Positions 35,437 to 44,379 of a stretch of DNA of 64,000 bases are shown here, piece by piece; the stretch's first letter is position 1, and every line of letters starts with the position of its first letter. The stretch is from Betaproteobacteria bacterium. Lineage in GTDB: Bacteria > Pseudomonadota > Gammaproteobacteria > Burkholderiales > JACQAP01. The stretch is from positions 112,142 through 176,141 of the forward strand of contig JACQAP010000034.1 in assembly GCA_016194905.1 (NCBI GenBank), given 5' to 3'. Below the pieces are notes generated by a model. That model saw only the letters and a list, made by a program, of their open reading frames with translations, made no database searches and was not told where the DNA came from. The position numbers and the translations under genes were made by a program.

Positions 35437-35817
35437 CTACGTCTGCAGCTTCCTGGGTACGCGCTGCGCCGGGTCATAGAAGAACGTTTCCTCCGCGATG
35501 CGTTCGCCCTCCCAGTATTGGTAGGCGAGTTCCTCCATGTGGGTTACCGTTCCATCCAGCCATTCAAACCGGAAGATCCAGCGCAGTACCACTCTGTCGC
35601 CGCTCACGAATACCGGCCGGACGCATGTCGACGTCAGTGTCTTCGCTTTTGATAAAACGCGGCGTTCGTTCGCTACGTGAGCGGCGCGCCCAACGCGTGG
35701 CGCGGACTGATTCTCCTGCATTGAAGCATCCGCGGTGTAGAACTCTTCGACGGCCTCGGCATGCGCGTTCTGTTCGACGCGCGCTATGAATCTTTCGAGC
35801 GTTTCGGTTGTGGGCAT
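35437..35817 (-). CDS. SnoaL/NTF2-like protein
   Basis: 126 residues starting MPTTETLERFIARVEQNAHA with a CCGGAGAAAACC ribosome site. The alternation of an N-terminal helix, EEFYTADASMQEN, and the curved strands VLRWIFRFEWLDGTVTHMEE then LAYQYWEGERIAEETFFYD is the SnoaL/ketosteroid-isomerase-like cone fold. Such proteins are small hydrolases, isomerases or polyketide cyclases; no substrate is evident. The truncated relative just upstream (35867-36124) suggests a duplicated pair. Confidence 0.8.
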   Translation of the reverse strand: MPTTETLERFIARVEQNAHAEAVEEFYTADASMQENQSAPRVGRAAHVANERRVLSKAKTLTSTCVRPVFVSGDRVVLRWIFRFEWLDGTVTHMEELAYQYWEGERIAEETFFYDPAQRVPRKLQT

Positions 35818-35866
35818 GGTTTTCTCCGGTCGAGGACGACTTGTTTTTGGGGCCCAATTGTCGATT

Positions 35867-36124
35867 TCAGCAGCGCCCATGATGTTCATCGAGTGCGGTG
35901 GTTCGAGCGAGGCTCGCTCCCGGGCGACGGGCGCGCACAGAACCGATATGGGAGAGCAGTTCCTCCGCTCCGTTGGCGACGACCGTTGGGTCCGTGTACG
36001 TTGCGCTCGCAGACCACACGGAGTTGAGTAACTCTCGCCTGCGTGATTCTTCGGGTTCGTTCCACACTGCGCAGTAAGTGTCAATCAACCGAAGGAGCGC
36101 GTGGTTTTCGGTCGTCGTTGTCAT
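35867..36124 (-). pseudogene. C-terminally truncated NTF2-like gene
   Basis: 85 residues starting MTTTTENHALLRLIDTYCAV and running through VWSASATYTDPTVVANGAEE to a stop soon after LDEHHG. An NTF2-like domain of about 125 residues would need two or three more strands, which are absent. Its ATG overlaps the stop of the DUF3052 gene (ATGA), showing an original operon. Confidence 0.65.
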
Positions 36125-36336
36125 GAGCGAAACTCCTTGCGAACGACGAGCTTGAGGCCGGACCATACTTCACTGACCGCGCAAACCTTGACGTCGACGA
36201 AGCCAAGCGGAAGCGCGAGTTCGCGATGTGCATAACCTTCGGGCGCGCCCAGCAGAAGCATGCGGCTGGCTTCCTTGATGCCGAGCTTCTTCGCCAATGG
36301 CATGCCCGAGTAACCTGCGGCATTCCGAGCTTCCAT
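36121..36336 (-). CDS. DUF3052-type protein with an internal deletion
   Basis: 71 residues. The start AGYSGMPLAKKLGIKEASRM then LLLGAPEGY and the end LPLGFVDVKVCAVSEVWSGL then KLVVRKEF both match DUF3052 proteins, which are usually about 135-145 residues. The middle 60-70 residues are missing while the frame is kept. It may be a pseudogene or a shortened but stable product. It overlaps the next gene by four bases. Confidence 0.65.
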   Translation of the reverse strand: MEARNAAGYSGMPLAKKLGIKEASRMLLLGAPEGYAHRELALPLGFVDVKVCAVSEVWSGLKLVVRKEFRS

Positions 36337-36441
36337 GCAGCTCTTAACGCTTGAGCAAACCCAGACTGCCTACGGTAGCCGGGCTAAGCGAAGGGGTAGG
36401 CGTCATGCGGAAACGCCGGGCGGCCCGAGCGATGGAAGAGT

Positions 36442-36717
36442 TCACCCTCGCACTCCAAATCGGGCCGAAGACCTTGCGCGAGCTCGGGCAGCCTCGATTT
36501 CGCGGTCGCGCGGTTCGGCAGTCGTCACCAACGACTTGATCAATGCGCGCGCCGCGGACGCAACGTCTTCGACTGCACGATCGAACGCTATCTGGTTGGC
36601 CTTGGAGGGCGCGTTGAAACCACTCAGCTTTCTGACGAATTGCAACGACGCATCGCGAATCTCAACCTCCGTAGCGGGTGGCTCGAAGTTGAACAGCGTT
36701 TTGATGTTCCTGCACAT
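36442..36717 (-). CDS. DUF2277 family protein
   Basis: 91 residues with the diagnostic MCRNIKTLFNFEPPATEVEI start, then LQFVRKLSGFNAPSKANQIA and a helical tail SLVTTAEPRDREIEAARARA. The length fits the family, which has no known function. It is one of the few intact genes in this short-gene stretch, on the same strand as its neighbours. Confidence 0.85.
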   Translation of the reverse strand: MCRNIKTLFNFEPPATEVEIRDASLQFVRKLSGFNAPSKANQIAFDRAVEDVASAARALIKSLVTTAEPRDREIEAARARARSSARFGVRG

Positions 36718-36828
36718 GATGCCCCCTTCGGACGCCTGTCTGGTTTAACGTGGCCCCCAGCCGACGCAGTGCCCGTCCCGGCGGAAGGCGCAAGCAGGTG
36801 TGTTCATTCTGGCACTTAACACTCTGGT

Positions 36829-37221
36829 TCAGCGGCGGCGCGTAGAGCCATCCGCTGCAACCGGTTGTCGGGCGGCGTACTCCGCGATCCGAGTCTTTAC
36901 CAGCTTCCGCACCAGTGTGACGGGTAAGGGACTGTTCGCCTGAAAACGGATGGTGCCCTTGCTGGTGTCGTAGGCCTTCAGTTCCTCCTTGTGGGCTTTC
37001 ACGGGGAAAGCACCGGGGTAGAAGGCGCAGTGGTTCGCGGCCGCGCCAAAGGCCACAAGCATCCTGCCGCCAAGGCGAAAGGCTGGGACCTGGTAGCTGA
37101 TGCACTCTTCAGCCTTCGGCGCCGCGGACTTGATGGCCCTTCGAAGCTTCTCAAGCGCAACCCGTTTCTCGTCACTCAAGGGTGCGAGGTACTCGTCGAT
37201 GGTCTGAGGTTTAGCTGACAT
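36829..37221 (-). CDS. DUF1801/YdhG-like protein
   Basis: 130 residues: TIDEYLAPLSDEKRVALEKL, AEECISYQVPAFRLGGRMLV, FGAAANHCAFYPG and GTIRFQANSPLPVTLVRKLV. This is the DUF1801 fold related to frataxin-like iron chaperones and often found in mobile gene cassettes. The biochemical role is not established. MSAKPQ start, same strand as the surrounding small genes. Confidence 0.85.
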   Translation of the reverse strand: MSAKPQTIDEYLAPLSDEKRVALEKLRRAIKSAAPKAEECISYQVPAFRLGGRMLVAFGAAANHCAFYPGAFPVKAHKEELKAYDTSKGTIRFQANSPLPVTLVRKLVKTRIAEYAARQPVAADGSTRRR

Positions 37222-37334
37222 GGCTGATGCTTCTTAAGAGATAAACGACTGGTTCTCGGTCGAAGTGTCCGCCCATCGCCGCGCTTCAGGCGCGCACGAG
37301 CGCGCAGCGCGAGTGCGTCGCTAGGAAGCGCTGG

Positions 37335-37997
37335 TTAGGCCTGCGCTTCATAGTTCTCTCGCGGATTTCCAATCATCCATAACAGCTTGTCGATGATGCG
37401 AACGTCGTAAGGATAAGACTCGTTATAGCGCTTGCGAAGATCGCGCAACAGTTGCCAATGTCGTGTCTGCAGTCGCCGAACCATGGCTTGGTAGTTCATG
37501 TAGTGCGTCGTCGCCGCGACGATATCAGCTTCGCCATCGATGCTTCGGGGTGCACCAACCCTGGGGAAAGCGGATAGATCGTCATCGATGGATTGCATTA
37601 CGATGAGTGTTCGATGAACAAAGGTGTCATAGATCACGATGGTATCGGGGTAGAGACACCAAAGGAGTTTCGATGTGGCGGACATCCAGCTTCGCGGGAC
37701 CTCCCTGTGCAGCGCTGTGAACAAAGCAGCGTAGAGGGTTGCTATTTCTTCTTCGTTGGGGTTGTGTGCAGTAGCCTTGTGCGCGTGAGCAAACCTCAAA
37801 AACCGAGCGACTATTGCCGCTCTGTTGCGCGCTGTGATTCCTTGAAAAAGGCCGTAGTCCCTCATCCAGGACGTTACTAAGGCAGCATCATGGGGGCCGT
37901 CTCGGAGCATGGTGACCATCTGAGGATCAAGTTCAATCCCGCGCTGTAGATTGCAGGCGACAACGTAGCGGCTCTCAAGGTACGCCCGAAAACTCAT
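37335..37997 (-). CDS. Protein of unknown function
   Basis: 220 residues from ATG 37997 (MSFRAYLESRYVVACNLQRG). It is a mostly helical soluble protein with a distinctive SATSKLLWCLYPDTIVIYDT then FVHRTLIVMQ in the middle and KLLWMIGNPRENYEAQA at the end. I do not recognise the family. Codon use is more AT-rich than the metabolic genes nearby. The stop codon lies within GCCTAAC, which is how gene cassettes often end at an attC site, but no convincing complete attC fold was found. Confidence 0.6.
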   Translation of the reverse strand: MSFRAYLESRYVVACNLQRGIELDPQMVTMLRDGPHDAALVTSWMRDYGLFQGITARNRAAIVARFLRFAHAHKATAHNPNEEEIATLYAALFTALHREVPRSWMSATSKLLWCLYPDTIVIYDTFVHRTLIVMQSIDDDLSAFPRVGAPRSIDGEADIVAATTHYMNYQAMVRRLQTRHWQLLRDLRKRYNESYPYDVRIIDKLLWMIGNPRENYEAQA

Positions 37998-38018
37998 GAT
38001 CGCAGGCCCAACTTCCAA

Positions 38019-38390
38019 TTAATCGACATGCATGTCGTATAGCGCAGGCATCGTAACCATCCCGTGGTCATCTCATTGTAAATTCTTGCCCGTCTTTCGC
38101 AAGCTTATGGGTGCCGCGAATCGTCGAGACGCCCTGCCCTCGGCAGCAGCCCAAGTCTAATTCGCCCTGGTCCCGAATACAGCGCCGCTTTGCCGGACCC
38201 TTCGCTCTCTCTCCGGCACCTCCTCGAAGCGGCCTGGATCAAGAAGTACGTCCGGAATGGAGACTGGCATTGGAAGTGGCGAGAAGCGGAACTTCGTACG
38301 ACAGACGCTGGACCAATATTTTGCCAGAGCGTATGTTTACTGACGATCACCCACCCCGACTGCCATTTCTTCTTTGACTCCTGAGGACGC
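38019..38390. other. Gap without a confident gene
   Basis: About 370 bases. A plus-strand frame from TTG 38190 to 38384 reads ISLEAAWIKKYVRNGD-like residues (LLEAAWIKKYVRNGDWHWKW) and could be a decayed coding fragment, but it has no ribosome site and no family match that I recognise. The last bases (CTCCTGAGGACGC) form the ribosome site of the DsbA-like gene. Confidence 0.35.
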
Positions 38391-38936
38391 ATGAACCGAA
38401 ACAGTGAAGCCCTGAAGCTCGCCGTACCCGTCAACAAGACCGACCACATCGTGGGTCCCGAGACGGCGAAAGTCGTCCTCGTGCAATACGGCGACTTCGA
38501 ATGTCCGACCTGCGGCCAGGCCTACCCGGCGGTAAAGATGCTGCTGAAGAAGTTCGAGCACCGCTTGCGCTTCGTCTTCCGTCATTTCCCCCTGACCGCG
38601 GCGCATCCCAACGCCGAACTGGCGGCCGAGGCCGCCGAGGCGGCCGGCGTCCAGCACAAGTTCTGGCCGATGCACGACTTGCTGTTCCAGAACCAGTCCC
38701 ATCTGAAGCCCAAGGACTTACACCATTACGCCGAGCAGCTCGAGCTGGACCTCGTGCGCTTCGACTTCGAACTGTCAGACCAGGTTTACCGGCAGCGGGT
38801 GAACGAACACGTGGAGTCCGGCAAACACAGCGGCGTGCGCAGCATGCCGGCCTTCTTCGTCAATGGCTCGCTCGTGGATGTCTCGTTCGGACTCGATCGC
38901 TTGCACGATGCGGTCCATGCGAAGCTGAAGGCATAG
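38391..38936 (+). CDS. DsbA/FrnE-like thioredoxin-fold protein
   Basis: 181 residues with VLVQYGDFECPTCGQAYPAV; the redox pair is Cys 38 and Cys 41 (CPTC). RHFPLTAAHPNAELAAEAAE and the cis-proline loop GVRSMPAFFVNG complete a DsbA-type thioredoxin fold with a helical insert. There is no signal peptide, so it is probably a cytoplasmic disulfide oxidoreductase or thiol-dependent chaperone. It stands alone on the plus strand. Confidence 0.88.
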   Translation: MNRNSEALKLAVPVNKTDHIVGPETAKVVLVQYGDFECPTCGQAYPAVKMLLKKFEHRLRFVFRHFPLTAAHPNAELAAEAAEAAGVQHKFWPMHDLLFQNQSHLKPKDLHHYAEQLELDLVRFDFELSDQVYRQRVNEHVESGKHSGVRSMPAFFVNGSLVDVSFGLDRLHDAVHAKLKA

Positions 38937-39004
38937 TCCGTACTGCGATCATCCGCCGGCCTTTAGCGCAACGTCGGGCTCGCCGCTGTCCGGTTTGTTT
39001 CTTC

Positions 39005-39391
39005 TCAGCCTGCCAGCTTCCGCTGCAGCATTTTCCGGTCCACATAATTGATCTCGAACGGCTTGTTCGTGATGAACACCGCCGTTACGTCGCCGTCCGC
39101 CCTCGCGCCATGTTCCATGACTTCACCTTCCGGGAACCAGACGAAGCTGCCGGGTCCGAACGTCCCCTTGTGGGTCACGAGCGTTCCTTCAAGCACGTAC
39201 ATGCCGTGGCCACAAGGATGGGTGTGCGCCGGATTGATGACGCCCGCCGGATACCGAACCAGGCGCACCATCATTCCGGTATCAGGGTCGGAGAAGAAAT
39301 CCTTCCTGTAGATGGCATGGCCGATCGCTTCGCTGTAACGCTCCTCCCATGGGAGCTTCGTGGTATCGACGGCGAGAAACTGGCTGTTCAT
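39005..39391 (-). CDS. Cupin-domain protein
   Basis: 128 residues from ATG 39391, which has a GGAGGATGC site; an ATG eight codons upstream has none. A single cupin barrel holds HTHPCGHGMYVLEG as the first metal motif and FVWFPEGEVMEHGA as the second, so a metal-binding small-molecule enzyme or sensor is likely. No partner gene is obvious. The function cannot be specified. Confidence 0.8.
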   Translation of the reverse strand: MNSQFLAVDTTKLPWEERYSEAIGHAIYRKDFFSDPDTGMMVRLVRYPAGVINPAHTHPCGHGMYVLEGTLVTHKGTFGPGSFVWFPEGEVMEHGARADGDVTAVFITNKPFEINYVDRKMLQRKLAG

Positions 39392-39624
39392 TGCATCCTC
39401 CGCATAATTTTTCATGATGGTGGCGACCGAAACAGAAGATACCTCAACGGCAACGTGCTGACTGGAGATACTAACCTCAACGGTTAGCCGAAAAAGCGTT
39501 CGTGTCAGCGCGGAACATCGCTCGCCAGGGTTTTATTCATAAAGACCCGATTTGCTCTCTTGCCCGCACCTTGAGTCCTGCGGGGGGTGCGTGGTACGTT
39601 GCAGTCCCACAATTGAGGAAGAAC

Positions 39625-41076
39625 ATGGCGGACGCTGCTCTTGCATTCGAATCAATCACCAGCTTGTCCGATCGCATCGGCAGCGGCCGCCTCAACCCCG
39701 TGACGGTTGCCGAGGATCTCCTCGGCCGGATCGATGCGCTCGACGAACGGCTGCACGCGTTTATCAGGGTCATGCCGGAGCAGGCCCTGGCGCAAGCACA
39801 GGCCGCCGAGATCGCATTGAAGAATGGCGCGGATGTGGGAATCCTGTGCGGCATCCCCTACGCTGCGAAGGACCTCTTCGACGTGAAGGGCGTGCCCACG
39901 ACCGCCGGTACGCACCTCCTGGCGAACAACGTCGCCGAACGGGACGCCACGGTGATCCGCAAACTCGCCGCCGCCGGGATGGTTCTGCTCGGCAAGACGC
40001 ACACCGTGCAGTTCGCCTATGGCGCCGGAGGGATCAATCACGATCACGGCACGCCGCATAACCCCTGGCATCCGGTGCCGCACGCACCCGGCGGTTCGTC
40101 GAGCGGCAGCGCCGTGGCGGTGGCAGCCGGCCTGGTGCCGATGGCACTGGGCACCGACACGGGTGGATCGGTGCGCGTGCCCGCGGCGCTGTGCGGAATC
40201 GTGGGGTTGAAGACAACGATCGGACGTGTGAGCCGCGCCGGAGTCTACCCGCTGTGCTGGACGCTCGACAGCGTCGGACCCATCACCCGGTCCGTCGAGG
40301 ACGCGGCGTTCGTCTATCAGGCGATGCAAGGGACAGACACGCGAGACGAGTCCACCGCGGGAGCGGCCTCGCACGATACGTTGCGGGGCCTGAAGGATGG
40401 CGTGAAGGGCTTGCGGATCGCGTTCGGCGAGACAACCTTCTTCGACGACGTGGATCGCGAGGTGGAGAAAGCCGTCCGCGAAACCGGTCAGGTCTTCCGG
40501 TCGCTGGGCGCGCAGCTCGCGAGCGTCGCCGTGCCCGAGGCAGCGGCGGCGTGGGCGGAGAAGAAACGGCCCCTCCTGATACCCGCCGAGGCGTGTGCGG
40601 TGAACCGCGAGTTGCTCGACAAGCACCTCGAAGAGCTCGATCCCGTGATCGGGCCACGCATGCTCACCGGACGGACGCTTTCCGCCCCCGACTACTTTGC
40701 CCTGCTACGCCGATACGCGGAACTGCGGGAACAGCTCCAGTGGACTCTGCGCGACGTGGACGCCTTGATCGTCCCGACCACGATGGCGCCCGCCCGGCCG
40801 CTGGCGGCGATCGACGCCAGCTCCGAAACCTATCTCGACTACAACATGAGGGTCCACCGCAACACCGGGATCGGAAACATACTCAACCTCTGCGCCGTCT
40901 CTGTGCCTTGCGGGTTCACGTCCAATGGCTTGCCGATCGGCCTCATGATTTATGCAAAGCCCTTCCAGGAGGACATGGCGCTGCGGGTCGCCTATGCCTA
41001 CGAGCAGGCGACGGAATGGCACACACGCCATCCCGACCTCGCGTGGATCGGATTGGAAGCTGCCCCCTCTTCCTGA
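39625..41076 (+). CDS. Amidase signature family enzyme
   Basis: 483 residues. The Ser-cisSer-Lys triad is complete: Lys 82 in YAAKDLFDVKG, cis-Ser 158 in GGSSSGSAVAVAAG and nucleophile Ser 182 in GTDTGGSVRVPAALCG. These enzymes hydrolyse amides, carbamates or Glu-tRNA intermediates; with no gatB nearby this is a catabolic amidase. The ATG at 39625 follows TTGAGGAAGA, and the longer frame from 39502 lacks a site. Substrate unknown, but release of ammonia would fit the nitrogen-scavenging theme of the window. Confidence 0.88.
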   Translation: MADAALAFESITSLSDRIGSGRLNPVTVAEDLLGRIDALDERLHAFIRVMPEQALAQAQAAEIALKNGADVGILCGIPYAAKDLFDVKGVPTTAGTHLLANNVAERDATVIRKLAAAGMVLLGKTHTVQFAYGAGGINHDHGTPHNPWHPVPHAPGGSSSGSAVAVAAGLVPMALGTDTGGSVRVPAALCGIVGLKTTIGRVSRAGVYPLCWTLDSVGPITRSVEDAAFVYQAMQGTDTRDESTAGAASHDTLRGLKDGVKGLRIAFGETTFFDDVDREVEKAVRETGQVFRSLGAQLASVAVPEAAAAWAEKKRPLLIPAEACAVNRELLDKHLEELDPVIGPRMLTGRTLSAPDYFALLRRYAELREQLQWTLRDVDALIVPTTMAPARPLAAIDASSETYLDYNMRVHRNTGIGNILNLCAVSVPCGFTSNGLPIGLMIYAKPFQEDMALRVAYAYEQATEWHTRHPDLAWIGLEAAPSS

Positions 41077-41115
41077 CCCTTTGCCCGTCAAGATGGTAGA
41101 CGGGGGGAGAGGGGT

Positions 41116-41610
41116 TTAGTTATGTCGGCTCTTGCTTTCTTCTCCCCGCTCCAGCCGGTCTTCGAGTTCTCCGATATGGGCAGCGAGAGAATTTCCTGAC
41201 TCTTCGATCGTGGTACGCAGGTCCTGTTGTGCCAGATCGATTCGCGCGGTCACGCCCACCCGCGATTCAGCCATCTGCTCTCCCAGTTTGCGTAACTCCG
41301 TATCGAGATAAATACGGAGGTCAGTAAAACGTGAAGCTTCTGCCTTGTCGGCAAGCTCCCGCTGCGCCTGCAGCTCGCGGGAATGGCGCCTTGCATCGAG
41401 CAGAACGGTGGTTTGCAAATACGCCGCGAAAATGAGGAACAGGACGGTGACCAGTACTGTAAGCCCGAACATGATCAATCCAAGTGGCGCCTGGATATCG
41501 GTGACCAGCAATGAGACGGTTGTCGGTGCCGTGATGACGCCCCAGTTGACTCCCGCGAATACCACGATGCCTGTCAGAACAACCAGCAACAGCAGTGTGG
41601 GCGCCTTCAT
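41116..41610 (-). CDS. LapA-like membrane protein with coiled coil
   Basis: 164 residues. Two N-terminal hydrophobic helices (LLLLVVLTGIVVFAGVNWGV and PLGLIMFGLTVLVTVLFLIF) are followed by about 90 charged residues with heptad character (LQAQRELADKAEASRFTDLR onward). The arrangement resembles LapA-domain proteins, which help assemble the envelope, but the resemblance is loose. It is monocistronic and precedes a repeat-rich gap. Confidence 0.6.
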   Translation of the reverse strand: MKAPTLLLLVVLTGIVVFAGVNWGVITAPTTVSLLVTDIQAPLGLIMFGLTVLVTVLFLIFAAYLQTTVLLDARRHSRELQAQRELADKAEASRFTDLRIYLDTELRKLGEQMAESRVGVTARIDLAQQDLRTTIEESGNSLAAHIGELEDRLERGEESKSRHN

Positions 41611-41659
41611 GTGAACCTCCTTCTAAAGGAAATTGGATGGAGGAACAGAAGATAGGTTC

Positions 41660-41828
41660 GCCCCCCTCTCCCCACCCTCTCCCGCTAGGGGAGAGGGAGT
41701 CCTAAAGCAAAAGAATTTGAAGTATGGCTTTGTCGAAGGCATGCGCTAATGCCTTTGACTCTATTCCCTCTCCCCCGCGGGACAAGGGAACACTTGAAGC
41801 AGAGCAGAGGGTTAGGGAGAGGGGGGGG
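41660..41828. repeat. Two CCCTCTCCC palindromic repeats
   Basis: The first (41675-41697) is CCCTCTCCC, GCTA, GGGGAGAGGG. The second (about 41765-41828) is a 60-base palindromic block with a GAACACTTGAAGCAGAGCAG core and is nearly identical, in inverted orientation, to the one at 59366-59430. They fill the gap downstream of the VWA-protein gene. Confidence 0.8.
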
Positions 41829-41830
41829 CC

Positions 41831-44134
41831 TTAGTTCGTCACCCTCATGTACAGCATCGGCAATTTCTCCGGCAGGCGCCGGATATGGTCGAGGACCATG
41901 TAGTTGCGCATGCCGAAGATGCGGGAGACGTAGCGGTCGGCTTTGGGGTCGAGGCTCATGCAGTAGGTGAAGATGCCGTGGCGGTTGTTCTCCTCCACGG
42001 CTTTTTTTGCGTCGAACACCAGGTATTGCGCGTCGTGCACGTCGATGTCAGACGGTTCGCCGTCGGTGACGAGCAGGATCAGTTTCTTGTGCGCGCGACG
42101 ATCCTGCAGGAAGGAACCCGCATGGCGCAACGCCGTGCCCATTCGGGTCGAGAGTTGTCCGGTCATGCCCGCAAGGCGCGCTTTCGAAAGCTCCCCATAA
42201 GGCCGGTCGAAATCCTTGAAGCGGTAGTAGCCGACATCGTGGCGGCCGTTGGACGAAAAGCCGTGGATCGCGAAGCTGTCGCCGATGCGCGCCATCGCGT
42301 CGGCTAGCAGCACCGTGGCTTCGCGCGCCAGGTTCAGTACCGTCGTGGAGTCATTGCTGATCCTGTCGTTGGTCGACTGCGATAGATCCAGCAGGACCAG
42401 CACCGACAGATCGCGCTGCTGCCGGCCGAGTATCGCATGCACGCGCGGATCAGGCGGAATGCCGGTGCGCAGATCGATGGTGGCGTTGATGCAGGCATCG
42501 AGGTCGAGCCGGTCGCCTTCCAGCCGTTTCTTCAACCGAAGCGGGCGCTGCACCTGTACGGCCTTGACCAGGTATTTCACGCGGTTGACCAGGTCCTGGT
42601 TGCGCTCGAGGATTTCTTCGATCGAATGCGGATCGCCTTCGGGCGCCGGCTTTTCCAGCAGCGTGCACCACGACGGCCGTTCGCGGCCGATCACGTAATC
42701 CCATTCGTCGTAGCGGATCGGCGGCGACAACGGTTCTTCCTTGATCGTTTCATCCTGCTTCGAAGGGGCGGTCAGCTTGACCTGCTCTGCCTCGCGCGGC
42801 GGTGGTTCCGCTCCTTCGTCGCCCTCGTCCTCTCCTGTGTTCGTGTCGTCATCGGCAAGCCGCGCGCCTTGCATCACGACATCATCGTCGTCCGGCGACG
42901 GCTCTCCCATGTCGCCGAAATCCCAGATGCCCTGGTTGTCGTCGCGGTAAGCCGGTTCGACCACGTAGGTCTTGAAGTTGAACTGCACCCGCATCTGGCC
43001 CATGTCGTTGCCCAGCAGTCCGCCGAGCGCGCGGCTGATGGACTGCTCCTGCCAGTAATCCTTCTGTTCGAAGAACTGGCGGCGGCCTTTGACCACCCAC
43101 GGGTTGTCGTCTTCGAAGTCTTCGTCGATCAGCGCACGTGCCAGGCGCGCCATCAACGAACCGGAGGTCACGACGCCGCCGGCCTGGGCGACATAGAAGG
43201 TTTTCCACAGATTCCGCAGCCCGGGAAATTCGCGCATGACCAGTTGCTCGACGCGAGCGTCCTCGATGAGCGAAACCAGCGCCACCTGCAGCGGCTTGAG
43301 GCTCCCTACCGGAAATCGCTGCGTGGTGAACACGATGTGAGCCGCTGCATGGGCGGCAGCGGCGCGATACTGTGCGAGCCCCGATTGCCCGCCGAAACCA
43401 CGGTAGGACTGCGGCATCCGGATCGTCCATCCGTCGATGGTGGAGCGCCGTCCCGCGCTCGCGCCTTTGGTATGGATGACCGGCCGCAGCTTGATGTTAC
43501 GTCCCCACAAGGCACGCAGGTAAAGCGATAGCCTGCGCTCGACGTCGGGAAACACGGTCTGATCGCCTTCCGCCTGCAACAACTGTCGGCCTTCTTCGCT
43601 GTCGAGCGTGAAGTAGCGGGCCTGAGCGTTCGGGTCGCACATGTGCGACTGCACGCCAAGCATGGCCCAGCGCTGCAATCCGTCGAATGTCAGGTGTTCG
43701 AGTAGGCGATCGAGGCGCTGCAGAATCGGCGCGACGCCCACGGGCGCCAGGCTCGCAAGCTCGGCGAGGAAAGTCAGATAAGCGCCATAGAGCGCGGCAT
43801 CGCCCAGCCGGCGCGCCGCGATGTTGCCGGTGGAGAAAACCTGCTCGGCAGTGCGTGCGTCGGTGTGGGCATAGACGGCGAGCGCCGCGTCGATGGCGCC
43901 GAACGCCGCTTCTTCGCCGACCTCCCGCGCGACGGCGGGCGTTTCCCGCAGGTAGGCGAGCACGACGCTCCAACCCAATCCCGCTGTCGCTATTTCGCGT
44001 GCGCCTTCGAGATAGCGGGTCAGGCCTTTTTCGGTGAACGAGCGGCTGGCTTCGAGCCAGCTCGACTGCAGCAGCTCCCTCGCGTGCGGCCCGAGGGAAG
44101 TCAGTAAATCGCCGTACTCGTCTAGCTTCGCCAA
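41831..44134 (-). CDS. CbbO/NorD-type VWA-domain activator protein
   Basis: 767 residues. The N-terminal half is the helical CbbO/NorD region. The middle is acidic (SPDDDDVVMQGARLADDD then GEDEGDEGAEPPP). The C-terminal von Willebrand A domain has the MIDAS motif DLSQSTND and a later DGEPSDIDVHD. With a CbbQ/NorQ-type AAA+ partner, such proteins remodel and activate metal enzymes (Rubisco, nitric oxide reductase). Its AAA+ partner is the gene immediately upstream, across element F, at the end of the urease cluster. Neither Rubisco nor Nor genes are present, so urease or the amidase is the apparent client; that is inference. Confidence 0.85.
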   Translation of the reverse strand: MAKLDEYGDLLTSLGPHARELLQSSWLEASRSFTEKGLTRYLEGAREIATAGLGWSVVLAYLRETPAVAREVGEEAAFGAIDAALAVYAHTDARTAEQVFSTGNIAARRLGDAALYGAYLTFLAELASLAPVGVAPILQRLDRLLEHLTFDGLQRWAMLGVQSHMCDPNAQARYFTLDSEEGRQLLQAEGDQTVFPDVERRLSLYLRALWGRNIKLRPVIHTKGASAGRRSTIDGWTIRMPQSYRGFGGQSGLAQYRAAAAHAAAHIVFTTQRFPVGSLKPLQVALVSLIEDARVEQLVMREFPGLRNLWKTFYVAQAGGVVTSGSLMARLARALIDEDFEDDNPWVVKGRRQFFEQKDYWQEQSISRALGGLLGNDMGQMRVQFNFKTYVVEPAYRDDNQGIWDFGDMGEPSPDDDDVVMQGARLADDDTNTGEDEGDEGAEPPPREAEQVKLTAPSKQDETIKEEPLSPPIRYDEWDYVIGRERPSWCTLLEKPAPEGDPHSIEEILERNQDLVNRVKYLVKAVQVQRPLRLKKRLEGDRLDLDACINATIDLRTGIPPDPRVHAILGRQQRDLSVLVLLDLSQSTNDRISNDSTTVLNLAREATVLLADAMARIGDSFAIHGFSSNGRHDVGYYRFKDFDRPYGELSKARLAGMTGQLSTRMGTALRHAGSFLQDRRAHKKLILLVTDGEPSDIDVHDAQYLVFDAKKAVEENNRHGIFTYCMSLDPKADRYVSRIFGMRNYMVLDHIRRLPEKLPMLYMRVTN

Positions 44135-44141
44135 AATTTAC

Positions 44142-44379
44142 TCCAAGAGCGTTGACACAGAGGGCACAGAGGAAAAGCAAAGAGAGAACACAGAGAATGT
44201 CGAAATACTGGAGATGAAAAACATATTACCTGGCATGACAAGTGAGCTCATGCTGACGAGTCTGGTCAAATTCGTACTCAGTGCCAATACACAGCTTTCC
44301 CATATTCGATCCCGCCCTTCCTCTGTGCCCTCTCCTGCCTTTCCTCTGTGACCTCTGTGTCAACGCTCTTGATCTAGAA
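44142..44379. repeat. Inverted-arm element F (ACACAGAGG class)
   Basis: The left arm (44142-44200) reads AAGAGCGTTGACACAGAGGG and on. The right arm (44314-44379) is the inverse, ending TGTCAACGCTCTTGATCTAG. About 115 bases lie between. It separates the two activator genes, and its right end supplies the TAG stop codon of the AAA+ gene. Confidence 0.88.

Noticed and set aside
41640..41830. CRISPR-like repeats
   Set aside because: The repeats are palindromic and irregularly spaced, with no constant spacer length and no cas genes.
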